Below are positions 19,031 through 28,985 of a DNA stretch of 64,000 nt, piece after piece. The notes under the pieces are model-generated. The model saw only the letters and a program-made list of their open reading frames with translations. It was not told the origin of the DNA and searched no databases. Every line of letters begins with the position of its first letter. The stretch's first letter is position 1. The stretch is from positions 1 to 64,000 of the forward strand of contig CAYRHJ010000001.1 in NCBI GenBank assembly GCA_964424105.1. Reading direction: 5' to 3'. Source of the DNA: CAYRHJ01 sp964424105. GTDB lineage: Bacteria > Planctomycetota > Phycisphaerae > UBA1845. The position numbers and the translations under genes are program-made.

Positions 19031-20229
19031 AGCGCGTTCTGCACTGTGTGGCGTCGCTGTCGGTGGGTGGCGTGGAGACGCGCCTTCTGGACGCGCTGGA
19101 TCATTGGACGCGCACGGGTTCGCGATATTCGCATGGATTGTGTGCGTTCAAGGGCGGCGAGTTGGCGAACGTTCGAATCCCGACCCTGCGTCAGCGAAAC
19201 ATGGAATGTGACGTTCTGAATCGTCCATCGCGTGTCAGTTTGAAATTCTGGCGATCGTGGCTTGAAACCATCGCCAAGCATCAACCGGTGATCATTCATG
19301 CCTACAATCCGACGCCCGCGCTGTGGGCTCGATTGGCCGTGCGGCGGCATGGTTTTCCCCGCGTGATCGTACATTGTGGCGGCGTCAGCGGGCTGTGGTG
19401 GTCGTGGCGACAGTTGGAACGTGCCCTGGCATTGCGGACGGCGGGTTTCATTTTCAATTCCCAAGCGACCCAAGCCGTGTGGCAGTCGTTTATGCGTGTG
19501 CGTTGTCCATCGCGAATCATCTACAGCGGCGTCCGATTTGACGATGGCCGGAAATCATCGCAGCCCGAACATTCACCGTTCGTATTGTTAACCGTATGCC
19601 GCATCGTGCCGGTGAAAAATCTCGACGTTCAATTGGACTGTATGCGGATCCTGCACGAACGGGGCCACAAGGACGTTCATCTGATTGTCGTGGGGGATGG
19701 GCCGGCTCGTGCGTCGTTGGAATCACGGGTCCGCGAATGGGGCATGGACCATGCCGTGCGGTTTGTCGGCATGCAGGCCGATCCGCGAACGTTGCATGGG
19801 CGTGCCCATGTCTATCTGTGTACGTCGTATAACGAAGGGCTGAGCATGTCGCTGGCGGCAGCGATGGCCGACCGAATGGTGTGCGTCGCGTCGTACGTTG
19901 GTGGATCGAGCGAGATGATCGAGCACGAGCGTAACGGCTACTTGATCCCCTGTTCCGAGCCGGTTCCCCTGCGCCATCGGGGCCGACTGCCGATGGGCCA
20001 GACGCTGCCGACGACGGTGTTTGATGGCCGAATGGGCGCGCTTCGCGCCCCGATGGGCATCTCGGCGGAATGTTTGGCCGATCGAATCATCGCGATTCGG
20101 GATGGCTATGACACATTGGACGGACTTCGCGACGAAGCCCGTAAACGGATTCTGGAACGATTCCACGTGGACCGATATTGCCGCGACGTGGAATCGTTTT
20201 ACGACGGGGTGTTGGATTCCAATCGATGA
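19027..20229 (+). CDS. GT4 family glycosyltransferase (tandem paralogue)
   Basis: A 400-residue GT-B glycosyltransferase, closely similar to the gene upstream: VASLSVGGVETRLLDAL, GFIFNSxATQAVWQ and AHVYLCTSYNE are shared. In the EX7E region the sequence is SYNEGLSMSLAAAM, so the second acidic residue is Ala rather than Asp or Glu. Donor handling may therefore differ or be reduced. ATG at 19027 overlaps the previous TGA by four bases. It belongs to the same operon and most likely adds a related sugar. Confidence 0.9.
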   Translation: MKRVLHCVASLSVGGVETRLLDALDHWTRTGSRYSHGLCAFKGGELANVRIPTLRQRNMECDVLNRPSRVSLKFWRSWLETIAKHQPVIIHAYNPTPALWARLAVRRHGFPRVIVHCGGVSGLWWSWRQLERALALRTAGFIFNSQATQAVWQSFMRVRCPSRIIYSGVRFDDGRKSSQPEHSPFVLLTVCRIVPVKNLDVQLDCMRILHERGHKDVHLIVVGDGPARASLESRVREWGMDHAVRFVGMQADPRTLHGRAHVYLCTSYNEGLSMSLAAAMADRMVCVASYVGGSSEMIEHERNGYLIPCSEPVPLRHRGRLPMGQTLPTTVFDGRMGALRAPMGISAECLADRIIAIRDGYDTLDGLRDEARKRILERFHVDRYCRDVESFYDGVLDSNR

Positions 20230-21512
20230 CGCGCGACGATACACGCCCGCCCGTCAAGGTATTGGTGGTCACGTCCATTGACACCACGCTGGTCATCCTG
20301 TTGTGGGCACAGATTCGGGCCAAGCTGGTGGCCGGTTACGAAGTCCATTGCGCTTGCACCGCCGGCAGGAACCGCGCGTTCCTGACGGAAAACGGAGTTC
20401 ATTATCATGGTATCACCGTCCGCAGGGCTATCAGTCCGTTTTCCGACCTGGCAGCGCTTTGGAAACTGTATCGTTTGATGCGACGGGAGCGATTCAGCAT
20501 CGTGCACACGCACACGCCCAAGGCGGCGCTGCTCGGTCAGTTGGCGGCCAAGCTGGCCGGCGTGCCCATTATCGTGAACACCGTCCACGGCTTTTATTTT
20601 CACGACGACATGAAAGCGCCCGCCCGCTGGTTTCACATCGCGATGGCCTGGATCGGCGGTCGATGCGCTACGTTCGCGCTCAGTCAGAATAGCGAAGACG
20701 TCGCAACCGCCTTGCGCCTGGGAATCAGTCAGCCTGATCGCGTTGGTTTTTTGGGAAACGGGGTCGATCTGCAACGATTCGACCCGGACCGATTCGATCA
20801 CGCGTTTCGATCGCGGAAGCGCCGGGATATCGCCGTCCCGACGGATTGCATTCTGATCGGCATGGTTGGCCGGCTGGTGGTGGACAAGGGATATTTCGAG
20901 CTGTTCGATGCCTTGGCGTCGTTGATGGGCTGCCGAAGTGATTTTCACGCCGTCATCATCGGTGCCTATGACGAGCACCGCGCGGGGCGATTCGGTCCCG
21001 AAGAAATCGCGCGACGCGGATTGTCGAATTGCGTGACCTATCTGGGTCCACGAGGCGACGTTGAAGAATGCCTGGCCTGCATGGATATTTTCGTGCTGCC
21101 CAGTTGGCGCGAGGGCTTTCCGCGATCCGCCATCGAGGCGGCGGCCATGCGGTTGCCGATCGTGACCACGAACATCCGCGGCTGTCGGGAAGTGGTTCGT
21201 CACGATGAAAACGGACTACTCGTGCCGCCGCGCACGCCGGCAGCGTTGGCCTCCGCAATCGAAAAGTTGCTGGACGATGGCGACCTGCGCGATCGGCTGG
21301 GTCGATCGGGATACGAACGATCGCGGCGGGATTTCGACGAGCGGATCATCTGCCGGCGCGTGCTGAATCTGTACGGGGAATTGCTCGATGCGGCCAGGCT
21401 CGATCGACCCACCGCCATTCCCGATAGGGACGAAACGCTACCCCAGCGGGTCGCCTACGCATGGGAATCATCGGAAACGGCTGGTGATGCGCCCGCCAGA
21501 ACTATGAAATGA
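20226..21512 (+). CDS. GT4 family glycosyltransferase (third)
   Basis: A 428-residue GT-B enzyme of the EPS type. The N-terminal half has HTHTPKAALLGQLAA and NTVHGFYFH. The C-terminal half has MVGRLVVDKGYFELFDA and a complete EX7E (WREGFPRSAIEAAAM). It resembles the capsule enzymes that follow the HTHTPKAG pattern. ATG at 20226 overlaps the previous stop by four bases and is the last gene of the operon that starts at 15076. The 135-base gap downstream shows no clear terminator. Confidence 0.92.
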   Translation: MTRDDTRPPVKVLVVTSIDTTLVILLWAQIRAKLVAGYEVHCACTAGRNRAFLTENGVHYHGITVRRAISPFSDLAALWKLYRLMRRERFSIVHTHTPKAALLGQLAAKLAGVPIIVNTVHGFYFHDDMKAPARWFHIAMAWIGGRCATFALSQNSEDVATALRLGISQPDRVGFLGNGVDLQRFDPDRFDHAFRSRKRRDIAVPTDCILIGMVGRLVVDKGYFELFDALASLMGCRSDFHAVIIGAYDEHRAGRFGPEEIARRGLSNCVTYLGPRGDVEECLACMDIFVLPSWREGFPRSAIEAAAMRLPIVTTNIRGCREVVRHDENGLLVPPRTPAALASAIEKLLDDGDLRDRLGRSGYERSRRDFDERIICRRVLNLYGELLDAARLDRPTAIPDRDETLPQRVAYAWESSETAGDAPARTMK

Positions 21513-21647
21513 TGCGACGGGATTCATGCGTCGAGTTACCCATTTTCTCGATCCGGCGTGGATGGTAGGTGTTTGCACCGGCGAACGTGAAACACGACGG
21601 GTCGGCGTCTTGCCAAACCATCACGCACGAATGGGATTCCAACGTGA

Positions 21648-22850
21648 TTATTTGTCAGGGCGGTATCCGGCAAATGTTTCGATGGTTCCATGTTCATCGA
21701 CGATGCGCACGCGACCATTGTCGCCGTCGGCGATCAGAATCGACCCGTCCCGCCGAAACAGGACGCCCTCCGGATCGTTCAGGCGCGCTTGATAGCCCGG
21801 TCCGCCGTCGCCGTCGAAACCCGCGTCACCGCTGCCCGCCAGGGTGGTAATGATCCCGGACGAATCGACCAAACGAACGCGGTGATTGTGTTCATCGCCG
21901 ATGAGCAGGCGTCCAGCTTCGTCAATGGCCAACGATTGTGGTGCATCCAATTCAGCGTTGGCGGCGGGACCGCCGTCCCCCGAAAACCCGGGCTGGCCGC
22001 TACCAACCACCGTTCGGATGTTCCCGTCGAAATCAATTCGCCGGACCACATGGTTCAGGCTGTCTGCGATGTACAGTCGATCTTGGGAATCGACGGCGAT
22101 GCCATAGGGCGTGTTCAGGCGCGATTCGGCAGCGAGTCCGCCGTCGCCGCCGAACCCGGCTGTTCCGTCGCCGGCGACCGTCGTGATGTCGCCTTGCGGA
22201 CCAATGCGGCGCACACAGTGATTGCCCGTGTCAGCGACGTAAATGGCCCCCGTGGAATCAACGGCAACATCCGTGGGTCCGTGCAAGGAAGCATCGCCGG
22301 CTGATCCGTTGTCTCCCGAATACCCCGCCCGGCCTGTTCCGGCCACAGTGCGGATGATTCCGTCGGTGTCGATTTGGAATATCGCATGGTTGCTCGAGTC
22401 AGCCACCAGAATCCTGCCGACCCGATCTACGCATAAACCTTCGGGCATGACGAACGCTGCTTCGATGGCCGGCGTGCCGGGCTTGGGAAACCCGTATCGA
22501 CCGGACCCTGCGATTACGCGTGCCAGGCCACGTTGGTCGATCGACCAGATGAATCGCCCGCGGTCCGAAACGAAAATGGTAACGTCAGATCCCTGGCCCA
22601 GCCCAACGGGGTCTTGCAGATATATTTTCCGGGCATCGTCGCCATGGCCGGCTTGTCCGGCAGATTTCCACGGGTAACGGGCGTTGAAATACCAGAAATA
22701 GCCCGTTCGCCAGGGTTCGGTGGTCTTGATCGCGACTTTCAGGGGTTCCCGCGAGATAAATGCGACGAGGAGTAGAATGCCCATGCATGCTGCGGCTAGA
22801 AACCGCCGCGTGCGTTTTGCGACGGGCTTTTTGGGTCGAAAATCGTGCAT
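21648..22850 (-). CDS. Membrane-anchored NHL-repeat protein
   Basis: A basic N-terminus precedes one hydrophobic segment (about residues 17-34, ACMGILLLVAFIS), so the protein is probably anchored with its body outside the cytoplasm. The rest consists of five to six NHL beta-propeller repeats of the form GDGGPAxxAxLxxPxxIAVDxxGxLYIADxxNHxVRRI with G-TVAGTG turns. It has no catalytic motif; such proteins usually bind ligands or partners. It reads convergently toward the glycosyltransferase operon and divergently from the dockerin-like protein, sharing the 22851-22963 promoter region with it. Confidence 0.88.
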   Translation of the reverse strand: MHDFRPKKPVAKRTRRFLAAACMGILLLVAFISREPLKVAIKTTEPWRTGYFWYFNARYPWKSAGQAGHGDDARKIYLQDPVGLGQGSDVTIFVSDRGRFIWSIDQRGLARVIAGSGRYGFPKPGTPAIEAAFVMPEGLCVDRVGRILVADSSNHAIFQIDTDGIIRTVAGTGRAGYSGDNGSAGDASLHGPTDVAVDSTGAIYVADTGNHCVRRIGPQGDITTVAGDGTAGFGGDGGLAAESRLNTPYGIAVDSQDRLYIADSLNHVVRRIDFDGNIRTVVGSGQPGFSGDGGPAANAELDAPQSLAIDEAGRLLIGDEHNHRVRLVDSSGIITTLAGSGDAGFDGDGGPGYQARLNDPEGVLFRRDGSILIADGDNGRVRIVDEHGTIETFAGYRPDK

Positions 22851-22867
22851 TCCGTCATTCTATCGGT

Positions 22868-22873
22868 TATAAT
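22868..22873 (+). promoter_or_regulatory. Possible -10 box
   Basis: TATAAT lies about 90 bases upstream of the ATG at 22964. No good -35 is seen at 16-18 bases upstream, so this is a single-box match. Confidence 0.3.
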
Positions 22874-22963
22874 GCCCGCTAGAAGCCTATCGTGACAGAT
22901 TTACCGGCGACGTCCGTGTCCCGGAAAAGCTGTCTGGTATTCATATCCAATCGGAGGTCAAAC

Positions 22964-24799
22964 ATGTTCTTGCAAACCATGTTTTTCATGTCGGGAGTTT
23001 TATTGGCGTCGGAATTGGGTGACGGTTCATCCCACGCCGGGGACCCATCGTGCTGTTCATACCTTGCGTCTGAATACGGCAGTGCCCGGTACCAATGGAC
23101 TACGCCCGCATCGCAAGTGCGCCATGATGAAAGGGACCGCAACGCCCCCGAGCGCGTGCCGCCGGATCCATCGGAGTCAGCCAGCGGCAACCTGACGCTG
23201 GGCCGACCAGCCGGATCAACGGCTGCGTTTGCCTGGAAGGGTGCGGGCGAAACGGATTACGTCGTGGACCCCGTTCGTTGCGAAAAAACGAGCGGCAAGG
23301 ACATTGGTCGCATGGATTTCAAATACCGTGCTTTTTGTGATACGGGAGGAAATCCTGATCAAGGCGGGGCTGCCCTGGAAGGCGGATTCGTGGCCAATGG
23401 AGTGGATCCGTGCAATCCCGATGTACAGAAACCGGGCACCGAATACATCTTCGTTCAGACCATTTCCACGACGCATCCCTTGGGCGGTCGCGGGCCGGGG
23501 ATATATGTAGATGCAGACGACCCCGTCGCCACACCGCAGTATCCATTCGGCAGCAACGACGCGGACAACCCCGGCGGGGATGCTTGGACGACCAGTTTTT
23601 ATGACGGTCCGCGTCGCAATGAACGCGCCGACGAAGACATTACGTGGCTGGCAGAGCTCATGCTCTGCTGCCGAAACGGACGCAAGATCAATGTCATTGG
23701 TTCGTTCCTATGGGGTTTTGACATCACGGCGGACGGCATGCCCAATGACGGCACGGTGAACGTTTCGGGCACCGAGCCGCAACTATGGGGACCCGCCACT
23801 GCGGTCGCCATACGCGCGGTGTCGACCGAAGCCTATGGCACGCGAACGCGTCGCGGATGGCGGGTTTACGGCGAGGGTTGCTGCTGTAGGCCGCTGGCGC
23901 TGCACGAAGGTCATAGTGACAACACCGGCCTATGTTCCGTATTGCTAGAAAACGGAGTGGCTGGCGATGTCATCGATCAAGTCGCAATTTTTCCACGAAA
24001 TCGACAGGTGGATCCGGCCACGTTCCTGATGGAACCGCCGCCGGGTTGGTTGGCGTCGTCTTGGCCGGCATTGAACATCGCGCCGCCCCTGCCATTCGAA
24101 TTGACCGGTTCGACAATGTTTGAAAACGGATTGTTATACCAAAGCGTCGAGCTTCAGCCGGGACCATCGTTCCCGCTGTTTCAATTCCAACTGGCCGGTC
24201 ACGAATCGTTCCTGGACATCTACGTTCATCATTTTGTCGAGGACGTTTGGATCCCGTACGTCGTTCCGACCCAACAGTTGCTGGGTGATATGAATGGGGA
24301 TGGGGCGATCAACAACGCCGATCTGCCGCAGTGGGACTTCGCATTTTCCGATCCGGTGGGATATCAACTCGCGTTCGGGCTTGATCCAGTTTTTGCGGGC
24401 GATCTGAATCACAATGACTCGCTTGATCTGAACGATCGCAATCTGCTGGAAGCGGACATTCTGTTCGAGCTGGAAACAGACGCCGTCGGGCCGGCGGAAC
24501 CGTGCGACGAGACGTCATCGTGCAGCGACGGCAACGTATGCACGTTCGATTTCTGCGAGTTCTCGTCGGGGTTCTGCGATCACGGTCCGAACAAGTACGG
24601 CGACGTGAATCATGACACCACCGTCAGCTTGTTCGACCTGTTCTGCGTGCTCGACGGGTTTGCAGACGTATTCGATACGTGCAGCTTCGAAGACATTGAC
24701 ATCGAACCCTGCGCCGGCAACGAGACCATTAACCTGCTCGATCTGTTCGCCGTGCTCGACGCGTTCAGCGACGTCGACCCCTGCTGTGGCGGCGGATAA
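22964..24799 (+). CDS. Secreted protein with dockerin-like Ca-binding repeats
   Basis: The ATG at 22964 follows GGAGG by seven bases and opens a signal peptide (MFLQTMFFMSGVLLA); the longer frame from 22892 is disfavoured. The large central region (about residues 30-425) is not recognised. The C-terminal third carries EF-hand-like dockerin units (GDMNGDGAINNADL, GDLNHNDSLDLNDRNLL) and a second pair (GDVNHDTTVSLFDLFCVLDGF, ETINLLDLFAVLDAF) closely matching the module in the protein at 31889-35479. A CTDC-type Cys unit (CSDGNVCTFDFC) separates them. Probable surface protein that docks through its C-terminus. Confidence 0.88.
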   Translation: MFLQTMFFMSGVLLASELGDGSSHAGDPSCCSYLASEYGSARYQWTTPASQVRHDERDRNAPERVPPDPSESASGNLTLGRPAGSTAAFAWKGAGETDYVVDPVRCEKTSGKDIGRMDFKYRAFCDTGGNPDQGGAALEGGFVANGVDPCNPDVQKPGTEYIFVQTISTTHPLGGRGPGIYVDADDPVATPQYPFGSNDADNPGGDAWTTSFYDGPRRNERADEDITWLAELMLCCRNGRKINVIGSFLWGFDITADGMPNDGTVNVSGTEPQLWGPATAVAIRAVSTEAYGTRTRRGWRVYGEGCCCRPLALHEGHSDNTGLCSVLLENGVAGDVIDQVAIFPRNRQVDPATFLMEPPPGWLASSWPALNIAPPLPFELTGSTMFENGLLYQSVELQPGPSFPLFQFQLAGHESFLDIYVHHFVEDVWIPYVVPTQQLLGDMNGDGAINNADLPQWDFAFSDPVGYQLAFGLDPVFAGDLNHNDSLDLNDRNLLEADILFELETDAVGPAEPCDETSSCSDGNVCTFDFCEFSSGFCDHGPNKYGDVNHDTTVSLFDLFCVLDGFADVFDTCSFEDIDIEPCAGNETINLLDLFAVLDAFSDVDPCCGGG

Positions 24800-24872
24800 A
24801 CCCGCCCTGCACACTGCCTTTCGCACGCGCTCCCGCCGGTCGCATCGCAGGTGGCTGAACAGTGACCTTTCA

Positions 24873-26093
24873 TCAATCGATGCCCTGCTGTCGACCGGAC
24901 GTCGAAAGTTCAAGCGATTTCCGCCGGTCACCCGAAATTCGCATCATCCGTCGGCCCGCGTAAATGACTGTCACTACCGTGATGGCAACAGCGCACGCCA
25001 CGAAGGTTGGAACGTAACCGACGCCATCGATCATCTGTCCCCAGATGATGCCGCCAAACAGCATGCCCATATCGCTGGCTCCCAATGCGACCGACGTGCT
25101 TAATCCACGTTGGTTTTCAGGCATGGCTTCAGCCGCGAGGTCCACCATCGAGGGGAACACAAAAGCGTGTCCGCTGCCCATCAGCATGGCTGGGAATATC
25201 AGTTGCCACGTTTCATGGACCGGTATGAACAATAGGATGCCGCCGGCAGTGGCCAGCATTCCCAGGATGCACACCCGCCGCCTGCCCACCTGCTGCGGGA
25301 TGCGGCGCAGAAAGATTCGCAGAAAGATGGCCGTCGGGGCGTAGACAAAAAAGAACCATCGAATGTCCTCGAATCCGCGTGTGTGAGCGAAGCGTTCCAG
25401 AAACGACATGTGAATGGTTAAGGCTGCCCCGAAGACGACGCCGACGAGGAGAATCGTACCGGGCCAATGATTCCGGAGCAGTTCGACAAATCCTCGCCGG
25501 TCGGGCGAACGTAAATGACGCGGGATTGGCAGATGGACGACCAGCGCGCCGGCGAGGACGTTTGAAATCGCAATGATCGCAAAAAAACGAAAAAAGGTTT
25601 CGTCATTATTCGTCGCGCTGGAAAATATTGCGTCGCCGATGGCCGGCCCGATGGTCATGCCCGCAAATCCACCGATGCCAATGGTGCCCAGGCTTTCCGC
25701 TCGACGAAGTGGCGGCGCGGACAACGCGGCAAATACCGCCACCGCCGTCAGGTACGTGGACGTGGCTGCGACGAGTATGATTCGCAACATAATGATGGCG
25801 GCAAGGGACTCCGCGAACAGAAAACCGCCGTTGGCTGCCGCAGCCACGCACGCTGTTATAAAAAACGTGTTTCGACAGCCCAATCGATCGATCCACCGCC
25901 CGGCATAGGGACGCAGGGCAATGCTGCCGGCCGCCCCCAACCCGGTGATCCAGCCCAGTTGGGCTTCGTCCAATCCTCGATAGGCCACGAACTCGCCGAA
26001 ATGATAATGCATGGACAGGCCGACCATCGTCAGCAAAGAACCGCCCAACACCTGGAAGAACGGGCGACCATACACCAAATCGTCGGTATCCAT
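24873..26093 (-). CDS. Major facilitator superfamily transporter
   Basis: A 406-residue protein with twelve membrane segments. Family features are GYFxGxxRPxAGRWIDRLGCR-type loop residues between segments 2 and 3 (RPYAGRWIDRLG) and the symmetric repeat in the second half. Substrate is not predictable; the layout is that of efflux or sugar-type MFS members. It reads away from the histidine kinase gene, with 147 bases between the two starts. Confidence 0.9.
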   Translation of the reverse strand: MDTDDLVYGRPFFQVLGGSLLTMVGLSMHYHFGEFVAYRGLDEAQLGWITGLGAAGSIALRPYAGRWIDRLGCRNTFFITACVAAAANGGFLFAESLAAIIMLRIILVAATSTYLTAVAVFAALSAPPLRRAESLGTIGIGGFAGMTIGPAIGDAIFSSATNNDETFFRFFAIIAISNVLAGALVVHLPIPRHLRSPDRRGFVELLRNHWPGTILLVGVVFGAALTIHMSFLERFAHTRGFEDIRWFFFVYAPTAIFLRIFLRRIPQQVGRRRVCILGMLATAGGILLFIPVHETWQLIFPAMLMGSGHAFVFPSMVDLAAEAMPENQRGLSTSVALGASDMGMLFGGIIWGQMIDGVGYVPTFVACAVAITVVTVIYAGRRMMRISGDRRKSLELSTSGRQQGID

Positions 26094-26240
26094 CGCACCA
26101 TTGTGGGGACGGCTCGAAAGAGTGCAACATCGACCGGGAGACGCAGAAAATGACGCAGGCCTATTTTACCGCCGGCGACCGATCGAATTCCCGCTGACGG
26201 TTGGGGGGCTTTGATTCGAATTCTTCGTTAGAATACGCGC

Positions 26241-27821
26241 ATGCGTTCGCGAGGCTGGACCAAGATATCCCTGGCGACCAAGTGCCGAATTCTTTTCGGC
26301 GTGGCGGTGCTGATCATTTTGTCCGCGACATTGTATTTGCCCTGGATTCGCATGGACGGCTTGATGAAATCAACCGACGTGCAGCGGGCGTTGCAGTTGG
26401 CTCGATGGGCGAGGCTCACCTCGAACATCGACGTGCTGAATGAATGGACCACTGCCATCGAACAGATGGAGCGGGACTGGACGCCGACGATTCAAGCCCT
26501 GGGCCTGCCCAACGTCATGCCCACGCTGTATTCAGTTGATCAGGAGGCCGCCCTGCATGACATGGCCCCTCGCGGTTTCCTGTTGGAGTCGTTGCGGCGA
26601 TTTCGATTGGAGCCTCATCTCGAGTATACGCAAAAAACGCAGGAGGACCTGGACGGGACGTTTGTGCGGTTGGCGCTGGCTGTGCGTACTCCTGAAACGG
26701 ACGCTAATCCCAATGCACTACGTGGGATCATTCATGTTCAGATTCCCATTCCCACGGAGATTCGGCAGTGGAATCTAATCGTGTTGGCCCTGGCCGGGTT
26801 GTCGGGATGTTTCCTAGCCATTCTGGTGTTCTACCTGGTGACGCAATATCTGATTCTTTCGCCCGTGCGGGAATTGCGGCAGGTCGCGGAGCGCGTGACG
26901 GGCGGAAGAGCGGACGCCCGCGCCCAGATCAATACCGGCGACGAGTTTGAGGAATTGGCACAGGCATTCAATGACATGCTGGCCCATCTGCGGGCATCGC
27001 ACAACGAGCTTGAAACGATCAACCACTCGCTGGATGTGAAGTTGGGCGAGCTGGCAGAATCCAACGTCTCGCTCTATGAAGCCAACAAGCTCAAGAGCGA
27101 GTTTATCGCCAACGTCAGTCACGAGCTGCGCACGCCCCTGGGCCTGATCATCAACTTCACGGAGTTGCTGCGTGACGCGCTCGATGATCCGCCGGAAGAC
27201 CGGACTCGGCTGACACGTTACGCCGACAACATCCTCCGTAACGGGCGCACACTGCTGGACATCATCAACGATCTACTGGACCTGGCCAAAATCGAAGCCG
27301 GTCGAATTGAATTGCACCTGACGGATTTTTCGCTACCCGACGTCTGTGCCGCGTTGATCGATTTCGTTCAACCGCTGGCGGACAAGAAAAACATCGTTTT
27401 GGTGGGGCCACTGGTCGAAAATCTGCCGCCCGTACGCACCGACGCGGGCAAGCTGAAACAAATCCTATACAACCTATTGAGCAACGCCGTCAAATTTACA
27501 CCTGAAGGCGGCACGATTCGTTTGACGATCGGTCTGCAAGGCGAGCGACACGTACAACTGGCGGTTTCGGACACCGGACCGGGAATCGCCGCGGACATGT
27601 TTGACGTCATTTTCGAGAAATTTCGACAGATTGATTCCTCGTTAACTCGCGAGCACAGTGGTACGGGGTTGGGCCTGGCCATCACCAAGGAATTGTGTCA
27701 CGTTCTGGGTGGGACCATTGAAGTGTCCAGCGAGGTCGGCGTGGGAAGTACCTTCAAAGTCACCCTGCCGCTCGAAGCACCGGAGCAGGCCCAGCAAAAA
27801 CTGATTCCGCTTTCAGGCTGA
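26241..27821 (+). CDS. Sensor histidine kinase (orphan)
   Basis: Two membrane segments (about residues 14-36 and 172-200) bracket a periplasmic sensor of no known family. A HAMP linker follows (about 200-255), then HisKA with the phospho-acceptor His in SHELRTPLG (near residue 297), and HATPase_c with the N box (LSNAVKFTPEGG), G1 (DTGPGIA) and G2 (GTGLGLAITKE). It would phosphorylate a response regulator, but none lies next to it. Genes on both sides read away from or toward it without operon linkage. Confidence 0.95.
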   Translation: MRSRGWTKISLATKCRILFGVAVLIILSATLYLPWIRMDGLMKSTDVQRALQLARWARLTSNIDVLNEWTTAIEQMERDWTPTIQALGLPNVMPTLYSVDQEAALHDMAPRGFLLESLRRFRLEPHLEYTQKTQEDLDGTFVRLALAVRTPETDANPNALRGIIHVQIPIPTEIRQWNLIVLALAGLSGCFLAILVFYLVTQYLILSPVRELRQVAERVTGGRADARAQINTGDEFEELAQAFNDMLAHLRASHNELETINHSLDVKLGELAESNVSLYEANKLKSEFIANVSHELRTPLGLIINFTELLRDALDDPPEDRTRLTRYADNILRNGRTLLDIINDLLDLAKIEAGRIELHLTDFSLPDVCAALIDFVQPLADKKNIVLVGPLVENLPPVRTDAGKLKQILYNLLSNAVKFTPEGGTIRLTIGLQGERHVQLAVSDTGPGIAADMFDVIFEKFRQIDSSLTREHSGTGLGLAITKELCHVLGGTIEVSSEVGVGSTFKVTLPLEAPEQAQQKLIPLSG

Positions 27822-27953
27822 AATTCATTGGCGGGGTCCCGGATGCGAGACTTGCGAGCCGCGTCGAATCGAATGATCCGGCAGCCGAGGCGGCGACCGC
27901 GCTCCCAAGGCATCGTCCGCATATTGCGCTGATCGAGAATGAATTCGGAAATG

Positions 27954-28955
27954 TCAGGGCACCAGGAACGTGTCAGCAGCCACCTGTTGGGCTTCGCGAC
28001 CGTTGTAGACGCGGATCGCTCGCACCTGCCAGATGTTGTCGCGACTTCGGGCAACGGTCGGGTTGGAACACCATTCCACCGCGCCATCCAAACACAAGAC
28101 GTTTTGCTTGCCCAGCTTGATGTGGTTCCGCGAGGGCGATTGCGGATCAACCGGATTGAACCGCCCACCCGCGAACAACGGATTCGCGTCTGCCATATAG
28201 GCCTGTCGCGGTGCAGCCTCGGCTTGCGGCGTCGGACCGGACGTGTTCAGCGAGTCGTAGCTGCAATTCCGAGGATCGGCAAAATCCGCGAGTGCGTGGG
28301 CGTTCTGGACGTTCATGACCTGTGCATCACAACAGGATGGACAGATGAACGGCTTGGCTTCGGGAACGTATTGGAATCGAAGGAGCAAGTAGGGGCTTCG
28401 ACTGTTGGGAACGTAGGGCCCGCCGCGATCGCTGACCCGCAACCATCGCCCGCCGGGTATCGACTTCGCCTGGGGCAGGCGACCTTGATAATCCCCGGCG
28501 TAGGCGGAAACGGCCCGACCGATCACACCCAGATGATTCGCGCAGGCGATTCGTCTCGTTTCACTGCGGGCCTTGGCCAACCCGGGAAACAGCATCAATC
28601 CGACCAATACCATGGCCGCCGCCAAACCGATCATGTCCCGCATGGCCAACGGAAATCGTCGCCGAAAATCCCCGTCGGCCCCAGTTGTCAATTTCGGATA
28701 TGCGGCGGAGTGCGTTTCCTGATTCGTTCGCGGCAACCGGGCCAACACTCGATCCGCCAGGCTTGACGGCGGCGTCGGCGCCGACCAACAATCCAACGGT
28801 TCCAGCAGGGCTAAGGCCCGTCGATACCGGCGCTCCAGCTCCGGATCTGCGTTACAGGCCTGACGAAGCTCGCGGCGTTCGGCGTCCGACAACATCTCGA
28901 AATGGTCATCGAGAAGCCATTGATAATAATCTGGACGCTCGTCATTCATCGGCAC
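27954..28955 (-). CDS. Anti-sigma factor fused to a pilin-like H-X-DG module
   Basis: The N-terminal 80 residues (LLDDHFEMLSDAERREL, LERRYRRALAL) resemble the cytoplasmic domain of anti-sigma factors that act with ECF sigmas. A membrane segment (about residues 108-128) runs straight into ARSETRRIACANHLGVIG, the pattern of planctomycete prepilin helices. The periplasmic part ends in a NHIKLGKQNVLCLDG region that looks like the H-X9-DG element but with a longer spacing. It lies 30 bases downstream of the ECF gene on the same strand, so it is very likely the partner that holds this sigma at the membrane. Confidence 0.82.
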   Translation of the reverse strand: MPMNDERPDYYQWLLDDHFEMLSDAERRELRQACNADPELERRYRRALALLEPLDCWSAPTPPSSLADRVLARLPRTNQETHSAAYPKLTTGADGDFRRRFPLAMRDMIGLAAAMVLVGLMLFPGLAKARSETRRIACANHLGVIGRAVSAYAGDYQGRLPQAKSIPGGRWLRVSDRGGPYVPNSRSPYLLLRFQYVPEAKPFICPSCCDAQVMNVQNAHALADFADPRNCSYDSLNTSGPTPQAEAAPRQAYMADANPLFAGGRFNPVDPQSPSRNHIKLGKQNVLCLDGAVEWCSNPTVARSRDNIWQVRAIRVYNGREAQQVAADTFLVP

Positions 28956-28985
28956 ACGTTTCCTCGTATCACCTCGTCACCCCGT

